64,000 nt of DNA from Pedobacter hartonius (GTDB lineage: Bacteria; Bacteroidota; Bacteroidia; Sphingobacteriales; Sphingobacteriaceae): contig NZ_FNRA01000011.1 in the NCBI RefSeq assembly GCF_900107535.1, positions 62,001-126,000 of the forward strand, in the 5' to 3' direction. This document shows positions 34,242-43,700 of this stretch, piece after piece. Position 1 is the first letter of the stretch, and each line of letters begins with the position of its first letter. The position numbers were made by a program, and so were the translations under genes. The notes below the pieces were generated by a model. The model saw only the letters and a program-made list of their open reading frames with translations, was not told the origin of the DNA and searched no databases.

Positions 34242-37034
34242 TTGAAACTACAACTACAACTTAAAGGAGCGGTTATTACGCTGCTGCTGCTCGTTATGAT
34301 AAGCGCAGCCAGCTTCGCCCAGGGTACCGGAAAAATCTCTGGTACCATCAGTGACAAAAAAACAGGAGAAACACTTATTGGAGTTACAGTCAAGCTAAAA
34401 GGTTCTACCAAAGGTATAGCCACTGACGTTGACGGAAAATATTCGATCACAGGTCTGGCCAGCGGAAAATATACTGTGGTTTACCAGTATATAGGATATA
34501 CAGGAAAAGAGATCAGTGAGGTGGAGGTTAATTCAGGGAAAAATACGATCCTGAATGTGATCCTTGAAGAATCGAATTCACAAAACCTGAATGAGGTTGT
34601 CATTAAAGGGTCATTCAAAAAAGAAACCATCAACGCATTATATGCTCAGCAGAAAAACAACGCTGCGATTTCCGATGGTATCTCTTCTGAACTCATCAAA
34701 CGTTCACCAGACAGAAACACTTCAGATGTATTAAAGAGGGTAAGCGGAACCACAATTCAGGACAATAAATTTGTGGTGATCCGCGGACTGAGCGACAGGT
34801 ATAATGCTGCGATGCTCGACGGATCTACTTTACCTAGTACTGAGCCAAACAGAAAAGCCTTCTCATTTGATATTGTACCTTCTAACCTTGTAGATAACCT
34901 GATCATCAGCAAAACTGCTACACCAGATCTTCCGGGTGATTTTGCAGGTGGTGCTATTCAGATTACTACTAAAGACATACCTGAACAAAACTTTATCTCA
35001 TTTGGTGTCGGTGCTGGTTACAATACTGCATCAACTTTCAAAGATTTTAAAAGCGGTACCAGAAACCTGACTGATTATCTTGGTTTTGATAATGGCGATA
35101 AAAAACTGGGTTCTAAATTCCCAAGTACAACCCGTATTAACAACGGATTGACTCCTGCGCAAAATATCTCTGCTTTGAAAGCATTTCCAAGAGACTGGAA
35201 GGTGTATAACTTTACGGCTTTACCTACTCAGAATTATCAGTTTACGATTGGCAGGGTAAAAGACCTGAAGAACAACAGGAAGTTTGGGGCATTGGTATCA
35301 TTAACGTACCGTAATGCGCAAACAATCAATAACGATGTAAAACGTCAGTATTACGATTTTGATTATAATGATGATGTGTATAAATTTTCTACCAATATTG
35401 GTGCCTTAGCTAATTTTGCTTACACCTTCGGCAAGAACAAAATCACGTTTAAAAATATTTACAACAGAATTTATGAAGATCAGTTTTTGTATAGGACAGG
35501 GGTAAATCAGGCGATCTCAAGTGATATCCAGTTTTATGCATTTGACCTGATGCAAAAATCACTGTTGAAATCAACAGTTGAAGGTGATCACCAGTTGGGT
35601 GAAAGAAATGCAAAATTAAACTGGTCGGTAAGTTTCAGCAATGTATTAAATGATCAGCCGGATCAGAAAAAATTAAATTATGCAAGAACGCTATCTGCTG
35701 ATCCAAGCACGCCTTATTCGGCCAACATTACTACACTGGGAAGGGAAAATGCCAGGTTATTCTCGAGGATGAATGAAAATTCGTATACAGGAGCCGTAAA
35801 TTACTCTTTACCTGTTACGCTGTTCAATACAAAAGCGACTTTTAAAACGGGACTAAGTGCACTGTACCGCGACCGTACTTTTGATGTACGTTTTCTTGGA
35901 GCAACAGTGATCTCTTCAGATATCAGCGAGCAAATCAGACAAAGACCCATTAATACACTGTATTCTACCAGTCTGATCAATGGCGGCAATTTTAAAGTGG
36001 AGGAACTTTATAATAAACTGGACCAATATACCGCCAATTCCTTAACAAATGCCGGTTATGCCATGCTGGATAACAAGATTGGCGAAAAAGCAAGGTTAGT
36101 TTGGGGGGTACGTGTAGAACAGTTCAATGTAAACCTGACACCGGAAGATGCTGCTGCCGAAAAAGTAAAACAGAATTATGCTGATGTATTGCCTTCCGCA
36201 AACTTCACCTACAGCCTTACAGATAAAATTAATTTAAGGGCTTCTTACTACCGTACGATAGCACGTCCTGAATTCAGAGAGTTATCAGTTTCTACGTATT
36301 ATGATTATGAAACCTTATCTAACTTACAGGGTAATCCTAATTTAAAACGTTCAAATATTGACAATGCTGATATCCGTTTTGAATTGTACCCACAAGCGGG
36401 ACAGATCATTTCGGTGTCTGGTTTCTACAAAAAGTTTAAAAATGCGATTGAAACTTTTAACAACGACGCAACATCAACCAGAACAGTTACCTATTTCAAT
36501 TCTGATAAAGCAACTGTTTATGGAGCTGAATTTGAGATCCGCAAGAGCCTTGAATTTATCAGAGAAACAGATTTCCTGAAAAATACAACGGCATATGCCA
36601 ATGTATCCATCATCAAATCTAAAGTAACAAACGATACAAATACCGGTTTGAATAATGTTGAAGGTACCCGTGTAATGGTTGGACAGGCTCCTTATGTGAT
36701 CAATGCTGGTCTGTTGCATAGCTTTCTTGATAACAAGTTTACTTTTAATGCCTTGTACAATAAAGTTGGGCGCAGGCTTGCCGTAGCGGCGGGATCACTA
36801 TATCCATCAATCTGGGAAGCGCCAAGGGATGTAATCGATTTACAATTGGGAATGAAAATGCTGAAAAACAAAGGTGAACTGAAATTCAATGCAGGTGATA
36901 TTTTAAATCAGAAGACTACATTTTATTATGACATGAACACCAACAAGAAATATGACGGTGCTCCCGGGGATTATACTGTAAGCAGCTTCAAAGCCGGAAG
37001 TAATTTCTCGGTCGCATTCTCTTATACTTTTTAA
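34242..37034 (+). CDS. TonB-dependent outer-membrane receptor, SusD-less
   Basis: 930 residues, TTG start at 34242. Signal peptide (about 1-26, SFAQG), carboxypeptidase-regulatory-like domain (about 30-105, GKISGTISDKKTGETLIGVT), plug domain with VIRGLSDRYNAAMLDGSTLP and PGDFAGGAIQITTKD, then a 22-strand barrel ending in aromatic VAFSYTF. The RGLSDRYN...PSTEPNRKAFSFD plug is characteristic of a receptor subgroup that is not paired with SusD. A beta-helix-like lipoprotein gene follows within 80 nt. The substrate is unknown. The phased repeats upstream suggest control by a response regulator, with phosphate limitation one candidate. Confidence 0.9.
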   Translation: MKLQLQLKGAVITLLLLVMISAASFAQGTGKISGTISDKKTGETLIGVTVKLKGSTKGIATDVDGKYSITGLASGKYTVVYQYIGYTGKEISEVEVNSGKNTILNVILEESNSQNLNEVVIKGSFKKETINALYAQQKNNAAISDGISSELIKRSPDRNTSDVLKRVSGTTIQDNKFVVIRGLSDRYNAAMLDGSTLPSTEPNRKAFSFDIVPSNLVDNLIISKTATPDLPGDFAGGAIQITTKDIPEQNFISFGVGAGYNTASTFKDFKSGTRNLTDYLGFDNGDKKLGSKFPSTTRINNGLTPAQNISALKAFPRDWKVYNFTALPTQNYQFTIGRVKDLKNNRKFGALVSLTYRNAQTINNDVKRQYYDFDYNDDVYKFSTNIGALANFAYTFGKNKITFKNIYNRIYEDQFLYRTGVNQAISSDIQFYAFDLMQKSLLKSTVEGDHQLGERNAKLNWSVSFSNVLNDQPDQKKLNYARTLSADPSTPYSANITTLGRENARLFSRMNENSYTGAVNYSLPVTLFNTKATFKTGLSALYRDRTFDVRFLGATVISSDISEQIRQRPINTLYSTSLINGGNFKVEELYNKLDQYTANSLTNAGYAMLDNKIGEKARLVWGVRVEQFNVNLTPEDAAAEKVKQNYADVLPSANFTYSLTDKINLRASYYRTIARPEFRELSVSTYYDYETLSNLQGNPNLKRSNIDNADIRFELYPQAGQIISVSGFYKKFKNAIETFNNDATSTRTVTYFNSDKATVYGAEFEIRKSLEFIRETDFLKNTTAYANVSIIKSKVTNDTNTGLNNVEGTRVMVGQAPYVINAGLLHSFLDNKFTFNALYNKVGRRLAVAAGSLYPSIWEAPRDVIDLQLGMKMLKNKGELKFNAGDILNQKTTFYYDMNTNKKYDGAPGDYTVSSFKAGSNFSVAFSYTF

Positions 37035-37111
37035 TACCCTACCAACGCCCTGTTTAAATGGGCAATACTTCAATTTTAAATAACTATTACACTAATAAAA
37101 ATCGAAAAAAG

Positions 37112-38557
37112 ATGAAAAAACAATTATTAGCAACCGCCTTGAGTCTACTTGTGTTTTTAGCAAGTTGTTCTAAAAGTGATAACGGGGATGATGAGGGAGA
37201 GATTATTAACCCTACAACCGGCGTTGTTGAAGTAACCGGCGATATTACTGCGGCTACAAGCTGGACAGCCGACAAAATTTATCTTTTGAAAGGTAATGTA
37301 TACGTGACTAACAACGTTACATTAACTATTGCACCAGGTACAATTATTAAAGGTGACAGAGGTACAAAAGGTGCTTTGATCATCACAAGAGGAGCAAAGA
37401 TCAGTGCAATTGGTACTGCTGAGAAACCTATTGTATTTACTTCAAATATTGTTGCCGGTGGACGTGACAAAGGTGACTGGGGAGGTCTGATCCTATTAGG
37501 TAAAGGCTTGAATAACCTGGGTACTTCAGTGCCTATCGAAGGTATTTCTGATGCTACTGACAAAGCTAAACACGGTGGTACTGACAACGCTGATAACTCA
37601 GGTACATTAAAATATGTTCGTGTTGAGTATGCTGGTGTTGCTTTAGGCCCAGACAATGAGATCAATGGTATTACGTTTGGTAGTGTTGGTTCTGGTACTA
37701 CTATTGAATATGTAGAGGTTTACCGTTCTGGTGATGATGCCTTTGAATGGTTTGGTGGTGCAGTAAATGCAAAACACCTGCTTGCCGTTTCTACGTGGGA
37801 TGATGACTTTGATACAGATAATGGTTTCTCTGGTAAAATTCAGTTTGGTATTGCACAGCGTTTGGCTGGTGTTGCTGACGTTTCAGGTTCAAATGGTTTT
37901 GAATCAGATAACATCTCAACTGGCGTGAATACTGCTCCTTTTACCTCAGCTGTATTTTCTAACATGACGGTTTTAGGACCTGTAGCACCAGTGCCTGCAC
38001 CTGCGCCAACTGTTAATGCGAGTTTTCAGCATGCTGCGCAAATCCGTCGTAATTCACAAATCAGTATCTTAAACTCTGTTTTTGCAGGTTATACTGAAGG
38101 AATTTTTTATGATGATGCAGCTCCTGCCGGATCTACTCCAAATTCATCAAGTAAATTTTTGGATGGCTCATCTGTATTTACAAATAACCTGCTTGCTGGA
38201 ACCAGAAGCAATCCAACTAAGGCATCGAGTGCAACTACTTTAGCTGCAATTAATACGAAATTGCTTACTGACAATGTATTCACTCCTGATTTATATGCTA
38301 TCGGTATCTATACCGATCCATATAAATATTCTGCAGACCAGGTTACTTCTGCAAGGGTAGGTACTCCTAACTTCACGTTGATCGCAGGTTCTCCTGCTGC
38401 AGCCGGTGCTGCTTTCACCAACACAAAAGTAACAGATGCTTTCTTTGAGAAGGTTGATTACAAAGGTGCTTTTGGTACAACTGACTGGACTTCCGGATGG
38501 GCAAGTTATGACCCGCAAACATTACCTTACACTACTCCTGGTGCTGTAACTAAATAA
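37112..38557 (+). CDS. lipoprotein with beta-helix-like repeats
   Basis: The ATG at 37112 gives a type II signal peptide with lipobox LVFLASC (Cys about 19); an in-frame ATG at 37058 adds 18 charged residues and is rejected. The 481-residue product has a Ser/Asp/Gly-rich start, then TLTIAPGTIIKGDRGTKGAL and further short strands (GTLKYVRVEYAG, GTTIEYVEVYRSGDDAFEWF) typical of a right-handed beta-helix. It is probably surface- or periplasm-facing and co-transcribed with the receptor upstream. Its function is unknown, and a partner binding protein is plausible. Followed by a very strong terminator. Confidence 0.8.
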   Translation: MKKQLLATALSLLVFLASCSKSDNGDDEGEIINPTTGVVEVTGDITAATSWTADKIYLLKGNVYVTNNVTLTIAPGTIIKGDRGTKGALIITRGAKISAIGTAEKPIVFTSNIVAGGRDKGDWGGLILLGKGLNNLGTSVPIEGISDATDKAKHGGTDNADNSGTLKYVRVEYAGVALGPDNEINGITFGSVGSGTTIEYVEVYRSGDDAFEWFGGAVNAKHLLAVSTWDDDFDTDNGFSGKIQFGIAQRLAGVADVSGSNGFESDNISTGVNTAPFTSAVFSNMTVLGPVAPVPAPAPTVNASFQHAAQIRRNSQISILNSVFAGYTEGIFYDDAAPAGSTPNSSSKFLDGSSVFTNNLLAGTRSNPTKASSATTLAAINTKLLTDNVFTPDLYAIGIYTDPYKYSADQVTSARVGTPNFTLIAGSPAAAGAAFTNTKVTDAFFEKVDYKGAFGTTDWTSGWASYDPQTLPYTTPGAVTK

Positions 38558-38572
38558 TATAATTCATAAATG

Positions 38573-38613
38573 AAAGCGGCCCTGCAGGAACATCCTGCAG
38601 GGCCGCTTTTGTT
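38573..38613 (+). terminator. strong rho-independent terminator
   Basis: Perfect 17-bp stem (38573-38589 with 38593-38609) around a 3-nt loop, GC-rich, ending in TTTTGTT. Confidence 0.92.
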
Positions 38614-38719
38614 AAGTAATATCCGATATATTCGTATAGTTAACATAAAGATAATATACGGTTTTGTAGCGTATAAGTATCTGTACCCGTTTTAGTTATA
38701 AAATCCAAATAACTATCTC

Positions 38720-39256
38720 ATGAGAAAACAAACTACTTTAGTACTGAGCCTGCTGGCCCTGGTTCTTCTTTCCTTTTCCTGTTCAAAACGGAATGATGCC
38801 GAATCATTTCCTGTACTTGATGAAAAGAACCTGACTCCCTGTCCCGCCAATGCAAACTGCGAATTCCTTTTTACAGAACAGGCAGATGTAGAGCCTGTAC
38901 CAGGGATTTTTAAGACGGGAGCTTACAGGTTGTTCTGGAGCAGGGTGGTAAGGCAGAGTATGAGTTCTGTTCTTTATATAAAGGCGCCAATGAAGGGTAA
39001 CTCATTTACCCTGAATCAGTCAGATATTACCAACGGAAAGATTGAGATTAGCCGTTCTTGCCCGGCATGTTTATTTGTTGCTTCTAAACTTGTGGACGGA
39101 TACGTTAAAGGAATTAATCTGTCTCCCGGCAAACCGGCTGACCAGACCAGTTGGATTGTTGAAGCCCAGTTAATTTCTGAGTCAATGTATGGCACACCCC
39201 TAAGAGATACGGTGTCGGTCAAACAATATTTTTACCCCAACTTTGTTTACAATTGA
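38720..39256 (+). CDS. small lipoprotein with paired cysteines
   Basis: 178 residues with a lipobox LLSFSC near residue 21. Two cysteine pairs, CPANANC and SCPAC, stand out. The rest is predicted beta-rich, with no known domain recognised by eye. It lies between two TonB-receptor genes but has its own 5' region after a strong terminator, so it may be expressed separately. Function unknown. Confidence 0.75.
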   Translation: MRKQTTLVLSLLALVLLSFSCSKRNDAESFPVLDEKNLTPCPANANCEFLFTEQADVEPVPGIFKTGAYRLFWSRVVRQSMSSVLYIKAPMKGNSFTLNQSDITNGKIEISRSCPACLFVASKLVDGYVKGINLSPGKPADQTSWIVEAQLISESMYGTPLRDTVSVKQYFYPNFVYN

Positions 39257-39364
39257 TAACAAAATGTTCTTTTTGGGTATTCTTAACATAAAATTAATAT
39301 TGAGGAAACGTTATTTTAAGCGGATAGATTTTCAATGTTAAAACAAGTGTTCACATTCATGTGT

Positions 39365-39460
39365 GTTTAATTAGGTTTAAAGGCTGTTTTTAACCTTATT
39401 TTAATCCCATTTTAATTTAATATTAATTCGTCGGCATATTAATGTGAATTTAATATTAAG
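39365..39460 (-). promoter_or_regulatory. 11-bp-phased TTTTAAT repeats upstream of Oar-like receptor
   Basis: Units at 39388 (TTTTAAC), 39399 (TTTTAAT), 39410 (TTTTAAT) and 39421 (TATTAAT) are exactly 11 bp apart. A further 11-bp pair lies at 39437 (TATTAAT) and 39448 (ATTTAAT). TTTTAAT is the reverse complement of the ATTAAAA unit upstream of the other receptor gene, so this is the same site in the opposite orientation. A weak -7-like TACGTTGC lies at 39463. Confidence 0.5.
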
Positions 39461-39472
39461 GTTACGTTGCAA

Positions 39473-39500
39473 CTCTAATTTTACAAAAAATAATTAGAGG
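39473..39500 (+). other. 5' UTR hairpin before the Oar-like gene
   Basis: CTCTAATT and AATTAGAG form an 8-bp stem around an A/T loop just before the ATG at 39509, and the heptamer GCAACTC flanks both sides. It could affect translation or mRNA stability. Confidence 0.4.
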
Positions 39501-39508
39501 CAACTCAT

Positions 39509-42500
39509 ATGAAACGATTTTTATCAATTAATCTCTACTGTGTTATCCTTATAGTTCTGCTTTTTGCAGGATTAAGTGTAAATGCACAGGTAACGACGTC
39601 CAGTGTTAGTGGAAAAGTGAAAGACGCAAAAGGAATGACAGTTCCCGGAGCAAGCGTATTGGTGGTACATTTACCAACCGGTACTAAATATGGTGCTGTA
39701 ACAGGTACTGATGGTTATTTCCGTTTAAATAACTTAAACCCTGGTGGCCCATATAGGGTAACTGTTACTTATATCGGTTACAACAAACAGGAAAAAGAAG
39801 TTGGCAACCTTGGTTTGGGTGTAGACCAGCGCGTAGATTTTACGCTTTTAGATGAAGGACAGCAACTCACCGAAGTTACTGTAAAAGGTAAAAGAGGTGC
39901 ATTAAAAACTGGTGCAGGAACTCAGATCGGCGAAGAGCAAATCAGAAACATGCCAACAACAAGCCGCAGTTTAACTGATATTACCCGTGTAACCCCTCAG
40001 GTAAGTAAAGACAACTCATTCATGGGTACCAACTTTAGGTACAATAACGTAACTATTGATGGTGCGATCAATAATGATGCGATCGGTTTTAGTCCTTCGT
40101 TAGGTGGTCAGAGCGGAAGTTCCGGTATGCCGGGAAGCAGTACAAGAACTAACCCTGTTTCGATTGATGCGATCCAGGATGTTCAGGTATTACTGGCACC
40201 ATATGATGTGAAGATCGGTAACTTTACGGGTGGTAGTGTGAACGCTGTCACACGTTCCGGTACTAATGAAGTAACAGGATCTGTATATGGTTTCGGCCGT
40301 AATGCTTCTTTAATCGGAAGAAACAAGACAGGTGATAACTCTAAAGAACCATCTGCCTTTCATGAATATCAAACTGGTTTCCGCGTAGGTTTACCGTTGA
40401 TCAAAAACAAATTATTCTTCTTTACCAATGAGGAGATCACCCGTCGTCAGGATCCTGTGATCCTTGGGGCAGGTTCCTCTGACAATAAAGTAATCACTGA
40501 AGCCCAGGCACAAGCAATCACTCAGCTGGTGCAAACCAAATATGGTGTTGATCCGGGAACATATGGTAACTACAATATCTATTCAAAGTCGAATAAATTT
40601 TTCAATCGTTTAGACTGGAATATCAATGATAAGAACCAGTTAACGGTTCGTAACAACACAATTACTTCTGAAGCGACTAACTTAGAGCGTGACCAGGCCA
40701 ACTTCAGGTTCGCTGGTATTGACTATAAACAAACGAACAATCAGAACTCTACTGTTGCTGAATTGAAAAGCAGGATTTCAAACAACCTGTCGAACAGTTT
40801 GGTAGTGGGTTATTCAAGCATTCATGATTACAGAACACCTACTTCTAATGCTGCCTTGCCACAGATTGAAATTGGCGGTGCTGCTGGTGGAACGATCTTC
40901 CTGGGTACCGACCGTGAAGCGAGTATCTTTAACATGAAACAAAAAACTACAGAGTTTACGGATAATCTTACCTGGACAAAAGGAAGACATACGTTTACTT
41001 TTGGTACACACAATGAGTTGTACAACATTACTTACGGGTTTGTTAACGGCTGGAACGGACGTGTTGCATATGACAACGTTGACGCTTTCCTTGCCGGAAA
41101 TCCTAGCCGTGTAAGAACTAACTACAACTACACTGACAACAGCAGGGACTATATCCTGAACAATCCGCCTGCAAAATTTAAAGTGAATATGTACAGTGTA
41201 TATGGTGAGGATCAGTTCCAGTGGACCGACCGTTTTAAACTGACTTACGGAATTAGGTTTGACCTGGCAGATCTGCCAAACAAACAGCCGCTGAGTGTTA
41301 AAACAACAGGTTCACCTGAAGACCCTAACTATGGCAATACTTATACTTACACTAAACCAAAAGATATCAAAAACGATTTCTTTGGTCAGGTACAGGTATC
41401 GCCGCGTGTAGGTTTTAATTTTGATGTATTGGGCGACCAAAGCCTGATCATGCGCGGTGGTAGCGGTTTATTTACAGGTCGTGTTCCTTTTGCATGGTTA
41501 GGTTATGCTTATTATAACAATGGGGTAACTTATGGTGCTTATGATAACAGATCAAGCACTAAACCTTTTGCTGCAGGGTCTGATCCGATCGCTGATGCTT
41601 TAACAGGTAAAGGTGAAGCTGGTTTTGTCGGCAAACAAGGTGTGAATGTAAATGACGCTGCCGGTGCAACGCAGGTAGATTTAATTGACAATAACTTCAA
41701 GATGCCTAAAACATGGAGAACAAGTCTGGCTTTCGACTACAAAACTGATAACCAGTGGAGATTCACTGTTGAAGGTATCTATACTAAAGTGATCCATGAC
41801 CTGAAGTTTCAACAGATCAATATTGTAGATAACCCTACTTATCTGGTTTATGATACCCAGCATCAGCAACCTATTTACTCGGGTACAAAGATCAACCCGT
41901 TGTATACAAATGCTTATTTGCTTTCTAATACAAGCAAAGGTTACCGTTACAGCCTAACAGGTCAGGTAGGTAAAACAATCCCTGGTGGTTTTGATATCAT
42001 GGCAGCTTATACTTACGGACGTTCAAAAGATGTTACCAATGGTATCCGTAACTCAATGGAATCCAACTGGCAGTTAAACCAGTCGTTAAATCCTAATGAT
42101 CCGGGCCTGGCTAACTCTAACTTTGATATCCGCAACCGTATCGTATCTACTATTAATTACAAACACAGCTGGGATCAGGCAGGTAAATATGTAGCTAACT
42201 TCTCGTTATATTTTAGTGCGCAATCCGGAACACCTTATTCTTACGGATTCGTTAACAGTACGATCAATGGTACAGGACAAACAGTGAGTTTGGTTTACAT
42301 CCCTCAGGTTGGTGAAACAGCCAGATTCTTTGCTGCTGATGCAACTGGTGCTGCCCAGGCTGCTGCATTTGATGCTTTTATCAACAGTGATAAGTATCTT
42401 AAAACCAGAAGAGGTGATTTTACAGAACGTAATGGTGCACGTACGCCATGGAACTACCAGGCTGACTTCCGATTTGCACAGGATTTCAGGATCGTAACCA

Positions 42501-42766
42501 ATGGTGACCACAAACATACCTTGTCGTTTACTTATGATATTGTGAACTTAACCAACCTGCTGAATAAAAAATGGGGTGTACAGTACTTCTCTCCAAATAC
42601 TTTCAACTCAACAGCCAGTGTAGGTTTAAGTGCTGTTAAAGGTGCTGCCGGAAGTGCAACTGCGTATCCTACTTATACTTTTAACCAGGCAAATACAAGC
42701 AATTACTCTAAAGACTTTTTTGCATCACGTTTCCAGATGCAGTTTGGTCTGAGATATAGCTTCTAA
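39509..42766 (+). CDS. Oar-like TonB-dependent receptor
   Basis: 1085 residues. Signal peptide (about 1-26, VNAQ), carboxypeptidase-regulatory-like domain (about 31-115) with TGTDGYFRLNNLNPGG, plug with VDFTLLDEGQQLTEVTVKG and FRYNNVTIDGAINNDAIGF, then a long barrel ending in QMQFGLRYSF. The absence of SusD, the PYDVKIGNFTGGSVNAVTRSGTN plug end and the length match the Oar group of TonB receptors (Myxococcus Oar and many Bacteroidota). Substrates in this group include peptides or are unknown. It has phased repeats and a hairpin upstream and a strong terminator downstream. Confidence 0.9.
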   Translation: MKRFLSINLYCVILIVLLFAGLSVNAQVTTSSVSGKVKDAKGMTVPGASVLVVHLPTGTKYGAVTGTDGYFRLNNLNPGGPYRVTVTYIGYNKQEKEVGNLGLGVDQRVDFTLLDEGQQLTEVTVKGKRGALKTGAGTQIGEEQIRNMPTTSRSLTDITRVTPQVSKDNSFMGTNFRYNNVTIDGAINNDAIGFSPSLGGQSGSSGMPGSSTRTNPVSIDAIQDVQVLLAPYDVKIGNFTGGSVNAVTRSGTNEVTGSVYGFGRNASLIGRNKTGDNSKEPSAFHEYQTGFRVGLPLIKNKLFFFTNEEITRRQDPVILGAGSSDNKVITEAQAQAITQLVQTKYGVDPGTYGNYNIYSKSNKFFNRLDWNINDKNQLTVRNNTITSEATNLERDQANFRFAGIDYKQTNNQNSTVAELKSRISNNLSNSLVVGYSSIHDYRTPTSNAALPQIEIGGAAGGTIFLGTDREASIFNMKQKTTEFTDNLTWTKGRHTFTFGTHNELYNITYGFVNGWNGRVAYDNVDAFLAGNPSRVRTNYNYTDNSRDYILNNPPAKFKVNMYSVYGEDQFQWTDRFKLTYGIRFDLADLPNKQPLSVKTTGSPEDPNYGNTYTYTKPKDIKNDFFGQVQVSPRVGFNFDVLGDQSLIMRGGSGLFTGRVPFAWLGYAYYNNGVTYGAYDNRSSTKPFAAGSDPIADALTGKGEAGFVGKQGVNVNDAAGATQVDLIDNNFKMPKTWRTSLAFDYKTDNQWRFTVEGIYTKVIHDLKFQQINIVDNPTYLVYDTQHQQPIYSGTKINPLYTNAYLLSNTSKGYRYSLTGQVGKTIPGGFDIMAAYTYGRSKDVTNGIRNSMESNWQLNQSLNPNDPGLANSNFDIRNRIVSTINYKHSWDQAGKYVANFSLYFSAQSGTPYSYGFVNSTINGTGQTVSLVYIPQVGETARFFAADATGAAQAAAFDAFINSDKYLKTRRGDFTERNGARTPWNYQADFRFAQDFRIVTNGDHKHTLSFTYDIVNLTNLLNKKWGVQYFSPNTFNSTASVGLSAVKGAAGSATAYPTYTFNQANTSNYSKDFFASRFQMQFGLRYSF

Positions 42767-42784
42767 TTTTTCTCAACATATCTT

Positions 42785-42819
42785 AAAGGCCGGATCATTT
42801 AATGATGATCCGGCCTTTT
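42785..42819 (+). terminator. terminator after the Oar-like gene
   Basis: Perfect 14-bp stem (42785-42798 with 42805-42818) with a 6-nt loop, ending in TTTT. Confidence 0.92.
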
Positions 42820-42850
42820 GCGTTTAAATGTTGAATATTTTGTATTTTTG
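42817..42850 (+). promoter_or_regulatory. promoter of the 79-residue gene
   Basis: TTTG at 42817-42820 (in the terminator's T-run) and TATTTTTG at 42843-42850, 22 nt apart, match the Bacteroidota consensus. Confidence 0.55.
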
Positions 42851-42876
42851 AATAGCGACATCAACTCAGCTGGAAA

Positions 42877-43116
42877 ATGGCAAATTTGAACCTTATATCT
42901 ACAAGACTAAATGCGTTATGTATGCTTGCGGATAAGCGGGACATTATTTTTATGAATGATTTAAGGAAAGAATTCAGACCCGATCTTCAGCACTTTATCA
43001 TCGGGCACACCTTAAGTATACAGGACGGGAAACTGGTTATAGGGAAAAATTTATATAAAAGCTGGCTTTACAAAATCAAAACTAAAGGATTCGATTACGA
43101 GATTAAATTTAGTTGA
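42877..43116 (+). CDS. small hypothetical protein ahead of a fic remnant
   Basis: 79 residues, soluble, mixed helix and strand. Not recognised. A good promoter lies 27 nt upstream. Its TGA overlaps the ATG of a short frame (43116) as TGATG, so it was probably translationally coupled to the gene that began there, which resembles the start of a Fic-family protein. Confidence 0.6.
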   Translation: MANLNLISTRLNALCMLADKRDIIFMNDLRKEFRPDLQHFIIGHTLSIQDGKLVIGKNLYKSWLYKIKTKGFDYEIKFS

Positions 43117-43154
43117 TGACTATAACGGACAAACTAAAAAAGATCAACAAATGA
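43116..43154 (+). pseudogene. possible 5' remnant of a fic gene
   Basis: A 12-codon frame, MTITDKLKKINK then stop, coupled to the preceding gene. The sequence resembles the first residues of Bacteroidota Fic-family proteins. A Fic gene lacking its N-terminal third lies at 46019 on the same strand, so both may be parts of one gene split by the island between them. The match is short, so this is tentative. Confidence 0.35.
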
Positions 43155-43207
43155 AGATGGCACATCCATTATAATAATGACTAAAGATTATTATGATATA
43201 TTAAAAA

Positions 43208-43561
43208 CTAAGATTGATCAGGTGGAGAAGAAATTGTTGAATTAGCCAATAACTCGTTATTGACGTTATCAATAATTTGTTTGGCGTTAAAATAAGTGAT
43301 GCCATCCAATGATTTCAAAATTTCAGTTGATTTAGGCGTACAATCAAATTGATTCTCGTCTAATTTTTGTCGCCCTATGGGCTGATTTTGATTTTCATGT
43401 TTAATTAAATTTATGGTTTTATAAAAAATGTTATTTTTGAAATGAATGAAATAAAATAGAAAACAAAACTTACTAAATATTATAGAAGCGTTAGCTTTTA
43501 TTCTTGCTCTGAAATCCGCAAAATTTACAAGTGCAACGAGAATAAAGTTTAAACGGTTCAT
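43208..43561 (-). CDS. doubtful small ORF
   Basis: A 117-codon frame. The first half is hydrophobic and AT-rich and overlaps a long palindrome, which looks non-coding. The second half (GRQKLDENQFDCTPKSTEILKSLDG onward, ending ELLANSTISS) looks more protein-like and may be a gene fragment. No family recognised. It could be a decayed gene of the island. Confidence 0.25.
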   Translation of the reverse strand: MNRLNFILVALVNFADFRARIKANASIIFSKFCFLFYFIHFKNNIFYKTINLIKHENQNQPIGRQKLDENQFDCTPKSTEILKSLDGITYFNAKQIIDNVNNELLANSTISSPPDQS

Positions 43562-43618
43562 GCGTCTAGCGTGGGCTGAACTTTATTTGTTGCATGGCTT
43601 TTTGCGGAGCCTCAGAGC
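43506..43618. repeat. long imperfect inverted repeat
   Basis: 43506-43549 and 43579-43618 are imperfect reverse complements: AACTTTATT, GTTGCA, TTTTGCGGA and TCAGAGC blocks match in order, with small gaps. Weaker complementarity (AGAAGCG/CGCTTCT) extends to about 43487-43652. The roughly 29-nt centre contains TCATGCGTCTAGCGTGG. It could be a mobile-element end, a MITE or a structured RNA. Confidence 0.55.
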
Positions 43619-43700
43619 GAATGAAACTTTCAGTTCCACGCTTCTTTATTTAAACTGCCTGAAAGGGATTGTACGGCTTAAAATAGAAACGCATTCAAAA

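Noticed and set aside
43560..43700. Long 5' extension of the small membrane protein gene
   Set aside because: It lies within the imperfect palindrome; the ATG at 43701 gives a normal membrane-protein start.
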